In this document: positions 28,535 to 36,351 of the stretch, in pieces | Numbering within the stretch: the first letter of the stretch is position 1 | Layout: the number at the start of each line of letters is the position of its first letter | NCBI RefSeq assembly: GCF_012524075.1 | Contig: NZ_JAAZUI010000010.1 | Location: 1 to 64,000 of the forward strand | DNA: 64,000 bases | Direction of reading: 5' to 3' | DNA from: Lutibacter sp. B1 | GTDB taxonomy: Bacteria > Bacteroidota > Bacteroidia > Flavobacteriales > Flavobacteriaceae | Notes under the pieces: model-generated | The model's input: the letters and a program-made list of their open reading frames with translations, nothing else | What the model was told of the DNA's origin: nothing | The model's database searches: none | Translations under genes and position numbers: made by a program

Positions 28535-29035
28535 ATGGAATTTAAATTGCGAAAATGGAATCTAAACGATATTGATAGCTTAGTAAAGTATGCTAATAAT
28601 AAAAAAATTGCAGCAAACTTAACTGACCAATTTCCACATCCATATACTAGAGAAAATGGAAAAGCTTTTATTCAAAAGGCAACTAAAAACAATCCTACAA
28701 GTATTTTTGCAATAGAAATTAATGGAGAGGCTTGTGGAGGAATTGGATTACATCTTCAAACTGATATTCATAAAAAAAATGCAGAACTTGGGTATTGGTT
28801 AGCTGAACCCTATTGGGGAAAAGGAATAATGAGTAAAGCTGTAAGACAAATAATAGATTATGGGTTTAAAAATTTTGCAATAGAAAGAATATTTGCTCGT
28901 CCTTTTGGAACAAATATTGGCTCTCGGAAAGTTTTAGAAAAAGCAGGATTTGTTCTAGAAGGAAAATTTGAGAAAACCCTATATAAAGGAGGAAAATACT
29001 TAGATGAATTAATTTATGCAATTAGAAAAAGTTGA
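28535..29035 (+). CDS. GNAT-family N-acetyltransferase in a repeat-bounded segment
   Basis: A 166-residue acetyltransferase of the RimJ/RimL-like GNAT group. Typical elements are the N-terminal LRKWNLNDIDSLVKYANN, the conserved LGYWLAEPYWGKGIMSKA acetyl-CoA loop region, and GSRKVLEKAGFVLEGKFEKT near the end. Such proteins acetylate N-termini, small molecules or, in some toxin systems, aminoacyl-tRNA; the target here is unknown, and no antitoxin gene is adjacent. The ATG at 28535 is preferred over an in-frame TTG at 28511 because that TTG lies inside the left 11-bp inverted repeat. The gene is bounded by inverted repeats and, outside them, by 94-bp direct repeats, so it looks inserted. Confidence 0.9.
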   Translation: MEFKLRKWNLNDIDSLVKYANNKKIAANLTDQFPHPYTRENGKAFIQKATKNNPTSIFAIEINGEACGGIGLHLQTDIHKKNAELGYWLAEPYWGKGIMSKAVRQIIDYGFKNFAIERIFARPFGTNIGSRKVLEKAGFVLEGKFEKTLYKGGKYLDELIYAIRKS

Positions 29036-29039
29036 TAAA

Positions 29040-29050
29040 AACTTGCAACC
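29040..29050 (+). repeat. 11-bp inverted repeat, right end of the GNAT segment
   Basis: AACTTGCAACC is the perfect complement of 28509-28519. It is followed by 29 bases of unmatched sequence and then copy 2 of the 94-bp direct repeat. Confidence 0.9.
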
Positions 29051-29079
29051 TACAATGTATAACCAAAATTGCTTAATTC

Positions 29080-29173
29080 AATAATATTGACATTGGATAA
29101 ACACTGATTTTAAAGTAGGTTGAAATAAAATTCATATCAATAAACACCAAATAACAACTTTTTAAGCGTTGTT
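29080..29173 (+). repeat. 94-bp direct repeat, copy 2 (dead copy of the LysM gene tail)
   Basis: Second copy of 28415-28508. It still encodes NNIDIG in the matching frame, but a C-to-T change turns the following CAA (Gln) into TAA, so it is a non-functional fragment of the glucosaminidase 3' end. The rest of the gap up to 29280 holds a Fur-box-like dyad at 29171-29193 and a hairpin at 29233-29260. Confidence 0.95.
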
Positions 29174-29232
29174 ATGATAATAATCATGATAACAGCAATA
29201 TGTATTTTTTATTTTTGAATTTAATCGAATGG

Positions 29233-29260
29233 TTATAAATACGAATAGACGTATTTATAA
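29233..29260. promoter_or_regulatory. Perfect inverted repeat in front of the FmdE-like gene
   Basis: TTATAAATACG (29233-29243) and CGTATTTATAA (29250-29260) form an 11-base perfect stem with a six-base loop, ending 19 bases before the ATG at 29280. A TATTTTTG -7 box sits at 29210-29217, so the repeat is in the transcribed leader or at an operator position. No known regulator motif is recognised. Confidence 0.5.
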
Positions 29261-29279
29261 AATTCACAAATAAAGAAGT

Positions 29280-30077
29280 ATGAAAAATTATCAATATAAA
29301 AAAGTAAAAAATGCTATAACTTTTTTAGGTAAGTATGTTCTGATTTTTTTATTTTTTGGTTCTTTACTTTTCAGTTGTCAAAAAACTAAAACACCTGATT
29401 CCAAAACTTGGCATCAAAAATATGATTTTATTTATGATATAAATCCTATTACCTTTCATTATGATCATGGTGTATTAGCAGAAAGTTATCCTGAAAATAA
29501 AGAAACTACAGAAGTAAGCTTTAATGATGTTTCTAAGTACTTAGGACATGTTTGTTTATGTGGAGCAGGAGGTTATAAAATTTCTGAAATTGCAGTAAAC
29601 TTATTGTCAAAAGGCAAAGATACTCTTGAAAGAGGAGATTTTATATTAATTAGCAGTAAAGATCATACTGTAGGAGATGTGGTTTCGTATGTTTTAGGTT
29701 GTAGCAGAAGAAATGACTTTGAAAATAACCAGTATTATATCAATTCAAAAATAGAAGCACCAAGAAGGGAATATCATTATTTTATTGGGTATCCTCATCA
29801 AAAAAAAGCAGTTCATATTATTTATCGCAAACATTTACTTGTTGGAAATGAACTTATGGATAGTTTGTGGAAAATTGAGTTGGCTTATGAAGAAAATCCT
29901 ACTTCAGTTAATTCAGATGATTTAGAATTTTATCAAAAAGAGATGTTTACTATGGTAAATGATGTTCTTTTTGAGAAAAAAGAAGGGCTTTTTGAGGCAG
30001 AATTAATTAATTATGATGAATTTCAAGCTGTTTTAAAAGAATTAAAACAAGAAAAAGAAATTATGGTTAAAGGTTAA
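29280..30077 (+). CDS. FmdE-like domain lipoprotein
   Basis: A 265-residue lipoprotein with an unusually long N-region: the signal ends at FGSLLFSC, lipid Cys33. Residues 89-100, GHVCLCGAGGYK, resemble the GHxCxG...GY metal-binding motif of the FmdE family (proteins linked to formylmethanofuran dehydrogenase operons but widespread elsewhere). GDVVSYVLGCSRR near 132-145 matches the second family block that supplies another cysteine. His90, Cys92, Cys94 and the later Cys could bind a metal. The C-terminal 70 residues are helical and charged. No molybdopterin enzyme is encoded nearby. The family call is by eye and moderate. Confidence 0.6.
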   Translation: MKNYQYKKVKNAITFLGKYVLIFLFFGSLLFSCQKTKTPDSKTWHQKYDFIYDINPITFHYDHGVLAESYPENKETTEVSFNDVSKYLGHVCLCGAGGYKISEIAVNLLSKGKDTLERGDFILISSKDHTVGDVVSYVLGCSRRNDFENNQYYINSKIEAPRREYHYFIGYPHQKKAVHIIYRKHLLVGNELMDSLWKIELAYEENPTSVNSDDLEFYQKEMFTMVNDVLFEKKEGLFEAELINYDEFQAVLKELKQEKEIMVKG

Positions 30078-30126
30078 ACTGTTTAAAATTATATTACTGC
30101 AAATAAAAAAGGAAGACTAACAAAAT

Positions 30127-30154
30127 AAAAACGCTGCTTTAAGCAGCGTTTTTT
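30127..30154. terminator. Bidirectional terminator between the FmdE-like and Spy-like genes
   Basis: AAAAACGCTGC faces GCAGCGTTTTT around a short TTTAA loop, with A-rich and T-rich flanks on either side. It serves the plus-strand gene ending at 30077 and the minus-strand gene ending at 30188. Confidence 0.9.
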
Positions 30155-30187
30155 CCAAACAAACAATTCAATTAACCTATTTAAACT

Positions 30188-30658
30188 TTATAATTTATTT
30201 TTGTAAGTTCTATTACCATAAGGGCAATTAGGGTTGTTATAATTTCTAAAATTTCTTCTTAAATTATCATTATTGGGTTGACATATTAATTCCCATTTTT
30301 CAAATTGTTCTTTTGTAAGAATATTTTTCATCGCTTTTTTTACTTCTAATTGTCTTTCAAGTCTTGTGTTACTGTAAGCAAAACGCTCATCAGAGGTCAA
30401 CGTTCCGTTTTGTCTTTTTTCACGGTATTCTTTAACAAATTTATCACGTTCTTCTGCTTGTTTTATTTTTAAATTGTAAATTTCTTTTTGCTGTTTATCA
30501 GTTAAGTCTAATTGTAAAACCAAACGTTTAGTTTGTAATTCTGCAATTTGCTCTGGAGTGTAATTATCACTGTTTCTGAATCGTTGATTTCTTCCTTGTG
30601 AATAAATTACAGAAGAAAATAATACTGTTGCTACTAAAAAGATTGCTATTTTTTTCAT
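30188..30658 (-). CDS. Small Spy/CpxP-like periplasmic protein
   Basis: A 156-residue exported protein: signal MKKIAIFLVATVLFSSVIYSQ, then an all-helical, strongly charged body. Two LTxxQ-type motifs are visible, LTDKQQKEIYNL and LTKEQFEKWE, which mark the Spy/CpxP/ZraP group of periplasmic chaperones and metal sensors. The C-terminal tail is Asn/Arg/Tyr rich (NNDNLRRNFRNYNNPNC). It is transcribed alone and has no sigma-factor gene beside it, which such genes often have in Bacteroidota. Confidence 0.7.
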   Translation of the reverse strand: MKKIAIFLVATVLFSSVIYSQGRNQRFRNSDNYTPEQIAELQTKRLVLQLDLTDKQQKEIYNLKIKQAEERDKFVKEYREKRQNGTLTSDERFAYSNTRLERQLEVKKAMKNILTKEQFEKWELICQPNNDNLRRNFRNYNNPNCPYGNRTYKNKL

Positions 30659-30782
30659 GATTTAATGATTTATTTTTTATACACCTTTGACATTTTAAAT
30701 GAAAAATGGTTTAACCTTAAGTGAAATATTTTTACATTTTAACATACTTTTAATGAAGATTATACAGTTTTCAGCTAAAAAA

Positions 30783-30811
30783 TTGGAATTGATTAATTTA
30801 ATGTACTTTTG
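30783..30811 (+). promoter_or_regulatory. Promoter of the ygiQ-like gene
   Basis: TTG at 30783-30785, an 18-base spacer and TACTTTTG at 30804-30811. The in-frame TTG at 30809 is inside the -7 box and cannot be the start codon; the ATG at 30818 falls at or beside the predicted first transcribed base. Confidence 0.75.
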
Positions 30812-30817
30812 CAAAAT

Positions 30818-32758
30818 ATGAGAATGAATAAACTTTCAGATTGGTTACCTACTACTAATAAAGAGGTAAAGCTACGCGGATGGGATGAACTAGATGTTAT
30901 CCTGTTTAGCGGCGATGCTTATGTAGATCATCCAGCATTTGGACCGGCGGTAATTGGTAGAATTTTAGAAAGTTACGGATTAAGGGTTGCTATTGTTCCG
31001 CAGCCTAGCGTACATGATAATTTACAAGATTTTACAAAACTTGGAACACCAAAATTATTTTTTGGTGTAACAGGAGGTTGTATGGATCCAATGGTGAGTA
31101 ATTATACGGCTAGTAAAAGAAGACGAGATAATGATGCATATACACCAAATGGAGATAAAGGATTTAGACCCGATTATGCCACAACAGTTTATTCAACTAT
31201 TTTAAAAGATAAATTTCCTGATGTTCCTGTTTTAATAGGAGGAATTGAAGCTTCGCTTCGTAGAGTTACACATTACGATTATTGGAGCGATACATTAAAG
31301 CCAACCATTTTAAAAGACTCAAAAGCTGATTTATTGGTTTATGGAATGGGTGAGCAACCTTTACGTGAAATTGTAACCCTTTTACAAAAAGGAATTCCTT
31401 TTTCGAGTATAAGAACGGTTAAACAAACTGCTTTTTTATTGCATAAAGATGAAAAAGTTCCAAAAAATAAAAACTGGAAAGACGTTACTATTAATTCTCA
31501 TGAAGTATGCTTAAAAGATAAAAAAGCATACGCATCAAATTTTAAAATAATTGAACAAGAGTCTAATAAATTATATGCCGACAGAATTTTTCAGGAAGTG
31601 GGTAATTCTACTTTGGTAATTAATCCACCGTATGAAACAATGATTGAAACTGAAATTGATGCGTCTTTCGATTTACCATACACACGTTTACCACACCCAA
31701 AATATAACAAGCGCGGACCAATACCTGCGTTTGAAATGATTAAATTTTCAATTAATATTCATAGAGGTTGTTTTGGAGGATGTAGTTTCTGTACCATATC
31801 TGCACATCAGGGTAAATTTATAGCAAGTAGGAGCCAGGAATCTATTTTAAAAGAAGTTGACAAGGTGGCAAACATGCCTGACTTTAAAGGGTATTTATCG
31901 GATATTGGTGGACCTTCGGCAAATATGTATAAAATGAAAGGAAAGGTTCAAGAAATTTGTGATAAATGTGTTTCTCCTTCATGTATTTCACCGGTGATTT
32001 GCCATAATTTAGATACTTCACATAAACCATTAACGGAACTTTATAAGGCTGTAGATAGGCATCCAAAAGTTAAAAAATCGTTTATTGGAAGTGGAATTAG
32101 ACACGACATGCTAGTGCCTGAATTCAATAAAAAAGCTGATCCGAAAGAATTAGATGATTATACTGAAGAAGTGATGACCAACCACGTTTCAGGAAGATTA
32201 AAGGTTGCTCCGGAACATACTTCTGATAATGTATTAAAGTTAATGCGTAAGCCATCTTTCACCTATTTTCATAAATTTAAAGAGCGATTTGATAAAATAA
32301 ACATTCGTAAAAAATTAAACTTACAATTAATTCCGTATTTTATTTCAAGTCACCCGGCGTGTGAATTGGAAGACATGGCAAATTTAGCTGCCGAAACAAA
32401 AGATATGGGTTTTCAATTAGAGCAAGTTCAAGGTTTTACACCAACTCCAATGACAGTCGCTACGGTTATTTACTACAGTGGTTACCATCCGTACACTTTA
32501 AAACCAATGAAATCTCCAAAAACTAAAATTGAGAGAGATGAGCAACATAGATTTTTCTTTTGGTATAAAAAGGAAAATCAACAATGGATTAAAAATACAT
32601 TATCAAAAGTTGGTAGAACCGATTTGCTTGAAAAATTAATTCCTTCAACTAATTCTTGGAGAAAAAATAAAGGTGAAAAAGCTAAAGATACATTTAATGA
32701 CACAGTAATTTTCACTTCAAGAAAGAAAAAGCGATTCAACAAAACCAAAAAAAGATAA
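30818..32758 (+). CDS. YgiQ-family (UPF0313) radical SAM protein
   Basis: A 646-residue radical-SAM protein of the YgiQ/UPF0313 family. The N-terminal part has a B12-binding-like region (LFGVTGGCMDPM and the DVPVLIGGIEASLRR segment). The iron-sulfur motif is CFGGCSFC, followed by ISAHQGKFIASRSQESIL. The C-terminus is basic (RKKKRFNKTKKR). The reaction is not established for the family. Start choice: ATG 30818 or ATG 30824 (MNKLSDWLP); both lie within about 13 bases of the -7 box, so the mRNA is probably leaderless. Confidence 0.92.
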   Translation: MRMNKLSDWLPTTNKEVKLRGWDELDVILFSGDAYVDHPAFGPAVIGRILESYGLRVAIVPQPSVHDNLQDFTKLGTPKLFFGVTGGCMDPMVSNYTASKRRRDNDAYTPNGDKGFRPDYATTVYSTILKDKFPDVPVLIGGIEASLRRVTHYDYWSDTLKPTILKDSKADLLVYGMGEQPLREIVTLLQKGIPFSSIRTVKQTAFLLHKDEKVPKNKNWKDVTINSHEVCLKDKKAYASNFKIIEQESNKLYADRIFQEVGNSTLVINPPYETMIETEIDASFDLPYTRLPHPKYNKRGPIPAFEMIKFSINIHRGCFGGCSFCTISAHQGKFIASRSQESILKEVDKVANMPDFKGYLSDIGGPSANMYKMKGKVQEICDKCVSPSCISPVICHNLDTSHKPLTELYKAVDRHPKVKKSFIGSGIRHDMLVPEFNKKADPKELDDYTEEVMTNHVSGRLKVAPEHTSDNVLKLMRKPSFTYFHKFKERFDKINIRKKLNLQLIPYFISSHPACELEDMANLAAETKDMGFQLEQVQGFTPTPMTVATVIYYSGYHPYTLKPMKSPKTKIERDEQHRFFFWYKKENQQWIKNTLSKVGRTDLLEKLIPSTNSWRKNKGEKAKDTFNDTVIFTSRKKKRFNKTKKR

Positions 32759-32800
32759 TAATTACATTTAACTTGCTATGCTAACTAATAATTAAAATCT

Positions 32801-32808
32801 TAAATTTG
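32801..32808 (+). promoter_or_regulatory. -7 box in front of the MscS-like gene
   Basis: TAAATTTG is a perfect -7 element 26 bases before the ATG. A TTG at 32773-32775 is 25 bases upstream, slightly beyond the usual spacing. Confidence 0.45.
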
Positions 32809-32834
32809 AAAATTAGTTAAACAATATATTAAGA

Positions 32835-34463
32835 ATGAAAAAAATACTCTTATTTTTTATATTAATTTCTTCTTCAATTTTTGCTCAAAATAATGTAAAA
32901 GTTGATTTAAGTAATCCAAATTCAACAATTTACACTCATTTATATTTTTTACAACCAGAGTCGTATGATCCTGCTAAGGCAGCAAAAACCATTTATGGTT
33001 ATTCTGGAAAAGAAGCAGAAGAAATAGCCATTAAGTTGAAGAAAATTTTAGATGGAAAAGGACTTAAAGTAGATTTTACCAAAGTTCCTTCCGATGCAAT
33101 GTATGCAGATTCAACAGGAATTACAAGTTATACAGAAACGTATAGTTTAGGTAAAAAATACAGATATGTATTGTTTCCTTATAGAATGCCTGAAATTTAT
33201 GTGGAAAGAGTTGGTAATAATTGGTATTATTCTTCGGAAACAACAAGCAAAGTTAATGATTTATACAAAAAAGTATTTCCTTGGTATACCGAAAAACTAC
33301 AGCAAATTATTCCTGAATTGGGACATAAAAAAGTATTTAAAATAGAGTTGTGGCAATTTATAGGAATATTAATTATTATAGTAATTTGTATAGGCCTTTT
33401 CTATATTTTAAAAAAGGGTGTTTTTTATATTTTACGCAAAACTTTAAACAGTATAACGCATAATAAGTTAAACAAAGCAATAGATATATCATTAAAAAAA
33501 CTTACACGCCCAATAGTACTTTTGTTATTAATTTGGTTTGTAAAAACAGTTTTGCCTTCATTAATGTTAGACCTAAATGTGAATAGCCTGTTATTTTTAG
33601 GATTAAACATTATGGTTACTGTTTTTTGGATTTATGTTTTCTTAAAATTGGTAAATGTTGGAATGGATATTTACACACAATTTGCAGAAAGCACTCACAA
33701 TAAGTTAGATGATCAATTAGCACCAATTCTAAATAATTTTTTTAAAGGAGTTGTAGTATTTCTAGGAATACTAAAACTATTAACTCTTTTCGGAGTAGAG
33801 CCTGTTACTGTTTTTGCAGGAGCTTCAATTGGAGGTATTGCCATAGCCTTAGCTTCTCAAGATACCGTTAAAAACTTTATTGGAACTGTAATGATTTTTG
33901 TTGATAAACCATTCCATATTGGTGATTGGATTGAAGCGGGCGAAGTTGTAGGTACAGTTGAAACTGTTGGTTTTAGATCTACAACTGTTCGTGCGGCCGA
34001 TACTTCAGTTTATCAAATACCTAACAGTGCTTTATCTGAAATGGTAGTAAACAATAAAGGATTACGTGCTTACAGAAGGTATTCAACTAATTTGGGAGTA
34101 CGTTATGATACACCTCCTGAACTTATAGATGCTTTTGTGAAAGGAATTAGAAAAATAATTGAATTGCATCCTGAAACCAGAAAAGATGCTTATAATGTTG
34201 AGTTTATAGGTTTTGGAGATTCAGCATTGCTAATTATGTTAAATGTTTATTTTACTCAATTAGATTGGAATATTGAACAGGCTTCAAAACATAGTTTACA
34301 CATGGCTGTATTACAATTGGCAGCTGATTTAGGTGTAGAATTCGCTTTCCCTTCAACAACAGTTATGATAGAACAATTTCCGGATAAAAAGAGTTTAGCT
34401 ACTGTTTATGATATTGATGACAAAAGAATACAACAAATAATAGATAATATTAATAAAAAATAA
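32835..34463 (+). CDS. MscS-family mechanosensitive channel with periplasmic N-domain
   Basis: A 542-residue channel protein. A cleavable signal (MKKILLFFILISSSIFAQ) leads into a periplasmic domain (about 19-160), then four or five membrane helices (170-345). The pore-lining helix and MscS beta domain follow: GASIGGIAIALASQDTVKNF, then FVDKPFHIGDWIEAGEVVGT and VYQIPNSALSEMVVNN. The family normally opens under membrane tension to release solutes. It is seven bases from the next gene, so the two are one transcript. Confidence 0.92.
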   Translation: MKKILLFFILISSSIFAQNNVKVDLSNPNSTIYTHLYFLQPESYDPAKAAKTIYGYSGKEAEEIAIKLKKILDGKGLKVDFTKVPSDAMYADSTGITSYTETYSLGKKYRYVLFPYRMPEIYVERVGNNWYYSSETTSKVNDLYKKVFPWYTEKLQQIIPELGHKKVFKIELWQFIGILIIIVICIGLFYILKKGVFYILRKTLNSITHNKLNKAIDISLKKLTRPIVLLLLIWFVKTVLPSLMLDLNVNSLLFLGLNIMVTVFWIYVFLKLVNVGMDIYTQFAESTHNKLDDQLAPILNNFFKGVVVFLGILKLLTLFGVEPVTVFAGASIGGIAIALASQDTVKNFIGTVMIFVDKPFHIGDWIEAGEVVGTVETVGFRSTTVRAADTSVYQIPNSALSEMVVNNKGLRAYRRYSTNLGVRYDTPPELIDAFVKGIRKIIELHPETRKDAYNVEFIGFGDSALLIMLNVYFTQLDWNIEQASKHSLHMAVLQLAADLGVEFAFPSTTVMIEQFPDKKSLATVYDIDDKRIQQIIDNINKK

Positions 34464-34470
34464 AACAATA

Positions 34471-36126
34471 ATGAAAAAAATACTGGCACTTATGGTTTTA
34501 GCGGTTTTGTTTTCTTGTAAAAATAATAATGAAGCACGTAAACCAACAAAACAAGTTACTGTTGAAGAAAATACAAGTGATATGCAAAAAAAACTAAATA
34601 AATACGTTTCGTTTAAATTAACTTCAGATGTAAGTGTTTTAACAGAAAATGAGCAAAAAATGTTGCCAATTTTAATTAAAGCTGCAGCTAAAATGAATGA
34701 TTTGTTTTGGTATGAGGCTTATGGTGATAAAAGTGAATTATTAAATTCAATTACCGATGTGGATGCTAAAAAGTTTGTTGAAATTAATTATGGACCTTGG
34801 GACAGATTGGACGGTAATGCCTCTTTTGTTGAAGGAATAGGGGAGAAACCTGCCGGAGCAAATTATTACCCAACTGATATGACCAAAGAAGAGTTTGAAG
34901 ATTTTAATGATGAAAATAAGTCAAGTTTATACACTTTTTTAAGAAGAAATGATGAAGGAGAATTATTCACTATACCATATCACAAACAATTTGAAGCTGA
35001 AGTAAAAGAAGTTTCAAGCTTATTGTTAGAAGCTTCTAAATTAGCTGAAGATGAAGGCTTAAAAAAATATTTAGAATTACGTTCACAAGCGTTTTTGGAT
35101 GATAATTACCAACCAAGTGATTTAGCTTGGATGGACATGAAAACAAATACTATTGATGTTGTAATTGGCCCAATTGAAACTTACGAAGACCAACTTTTTG
35201 GAAATAAAGCTTCACATGAAGGTTATGTTTTAATAAAAGATCAGGAATGGAGTAAAAAACTGGCTCACTTTACACAATTTTTGCCTGAATTACAAAAGAG
35301 ACTTCCTGTAGAAGATGCTTACAAACAAGAAACTCCGGGTACCGACTCTGATTTAAATGCGTATGATGTTGTTTATTATGCAGGCGATTGCAATGCCGGT
35401 AGTAAAACAATTGCCATTAATTTACCAAATGATGAAGAGGTTCAATTACAAAAAGGAACTAGAAGATTACAATTAAAAAATGCAATGCGAGCTAAATTTG
35501 ATAAAATTTTAGTGCCTATTGCAGAGCAATTAATTGATAAAAGCCAAAGAAAACACATTACGTTTGATGCTTTTTTTGCAAACACAATGTTTCATGAAGT
35601 TGCTCATGGTTTGGGAATAAAAAATACCATAAATAATAAAGGAACGGTTAGAACTTCGTTAAAAGAATTAGCTTCAGCATTAGAAGAAGGAAAAGCTGAT
35701 ATTCTAGGATTGTATATGGTACAGCAATTGCATAAAAAAGGTGAAATTGACGGAGATATGAAAGATTATATGACCACTTTTATGGCCGGAATTTTCCGTT
35801 CCGTACGTTTTGGAGCATCAAGTGCTCACGGAAAAGCAAATATGATTCGTTTTAATTTCTTTAAAGAAAAAGAAGCTTTTACTAAAAATGAAGATGGTAC
35901 TTATAAAGTAAATTATGATAAAATGGAAGAAGCTATGAAAGAACTTTCTAACTTAATTTTAACTTTACAAGGCAATGGAGATTATGATGGTGTTGCAAAA
36001 TTAGTTGAAGAAAAAGGTAAAATACCGAAAGATTTACAATCTGATTTAGATAAATTGGCAGAAGCTAATATTCCTGTTGATGTTATTTTTGAACAAGGTG
36101 TACAAATTTTAGGATTAGAGAAATAA
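34471..36126 (+). CDS. M49-like zinc metallopeptidase lipoprotein
   Basis: A 551-residue lipoprotein (signal MKKILALMVLAVLFSC, lipid Cys16). The zinc site is FHEVAHGLG with His375, Glu376 and His379, plus EEGKAD at 405-410 supplying the third ligand, arranged as in the dipeptidyl-peptidase III (M49) family. Classical M49 enzymes have HExxxH (HELLGH); here the spacing is the short HExxH, as in the related bacterial Nudix-hydrolase-3-like branch. A YYAGDCNAGSKTIAINLPND segment near 305-325 supports the family. Likely a periplasm- or outer-membrane-attached peptidase; the substrate is unknown. Confidence 0.72.
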   Translation: MKKILALMVLAVLFSCKNNNEARKPTKQVTVEENTSDMQKKLNKYVSFKLTSDVSVLTENEQKMLPILIKAAAKMNDLFWYEAYGDKSELLNSITDVDAKKFVEINYGPWDRLDGNASFVEGIGEKPAGANYYPTDMTKEEFEDFNDENKSSLYTFLRRNDEGELFTIPYHKQFEAEVKEVSSLLLEASKLAEDEGLKKYLELRSQAFLDDNYQPSDLAWMDMKTNTIDVVIGPIETYEDQLFGNKASHEGYVLIKDQEWSKKLAHFTQFLPELQKRLPVEDAYKQETPGTDSDLNAYDVVYYAGDCNAGSKTIAINLPNDEEVQLQKGTRRLQLKNAMRAKFDKILVPIAEQLIDKSQRKHITFDAFFANTMFHEVAHGLGIKNTINNKGTVRTSLKELASALEEGKADILGLYMVQQLHKKGEIDGDMKDYMTTFMAGIFRSVRFGASSAHGKANMIRFNFFKEKEAFTKNEDGTYKVNYDKMEEAMKELSNLILTLQGNGDYDGVAKLVEEKGKIPKDLQSDLDKLAEANIPVDVIFEQGVQILGLEK

Positions 36127-36150
36127 AAAAAAGATATTATTATTTCGTCG

Positions 36151-36178
36151 TGGATACTGAGCGGAGCCGAAGGATAGG
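36151..36178 (+). repeat. Copy of a dispersed flavobacterial intergenic motif
   Basis: The sequence TGGATACTGAGCGGAGCCGAA is GC-richer than its surroundings and resembles 'TGAGCGnAGTCGAAG' fragments that I recall recurring between genes in Flavobacteriaceae. It lies between the M49-like gene and the terminator structure and codes for nothing. Confidence 0.4.
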
Positions 36179-36205
36179 TAGGGATTTATATTGAAGATGA
36201 AAACT

Positions 36206-36350
36206 AAAAAAAAGGCTGTATAAAAAGTGTATTTTCAGTCAACCTGAACTTGTTTCAGGTTCTCATAATAATTAAAAATCAGCATATTGAGATTCTGAAA
36301 TAAATTCAGAATGACGATGTTTAATACTTTTTTAGACAGCCTTTTTTATT
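36206..36350. terminator. Bidirectional terminator stem with a REP-like insert in its loop
   Basis: The outer arms, AAAAAAGGCTGT(A)TAAAAAGT on the left (36208-36229) and ACTTTTTTAGACAGCCTTTTTT on the right (36326-36347), pair almost fully and are flanked by A and T runs, as for a two-way terminator between convergent genes. Between them are two perfect hairpins: AACCTGAA/TTCAGGTT (36241-36261) and ATTCTGAA/TTCAGAAT (36292-36312). These inner units look like a REP-type element inserted into the terminator loop. Confidence 0.65.
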
Positions 36351-36351
36351 A

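Noticed and set aside
28415-29173. Integron cassette with attC sites around the GNAT gene
   Set aside because: The layout is cassette-like, but no GTTRRRY/RYYYAAC core pair is found and the direct repeats include host coding sequence, so integron is not claimed.
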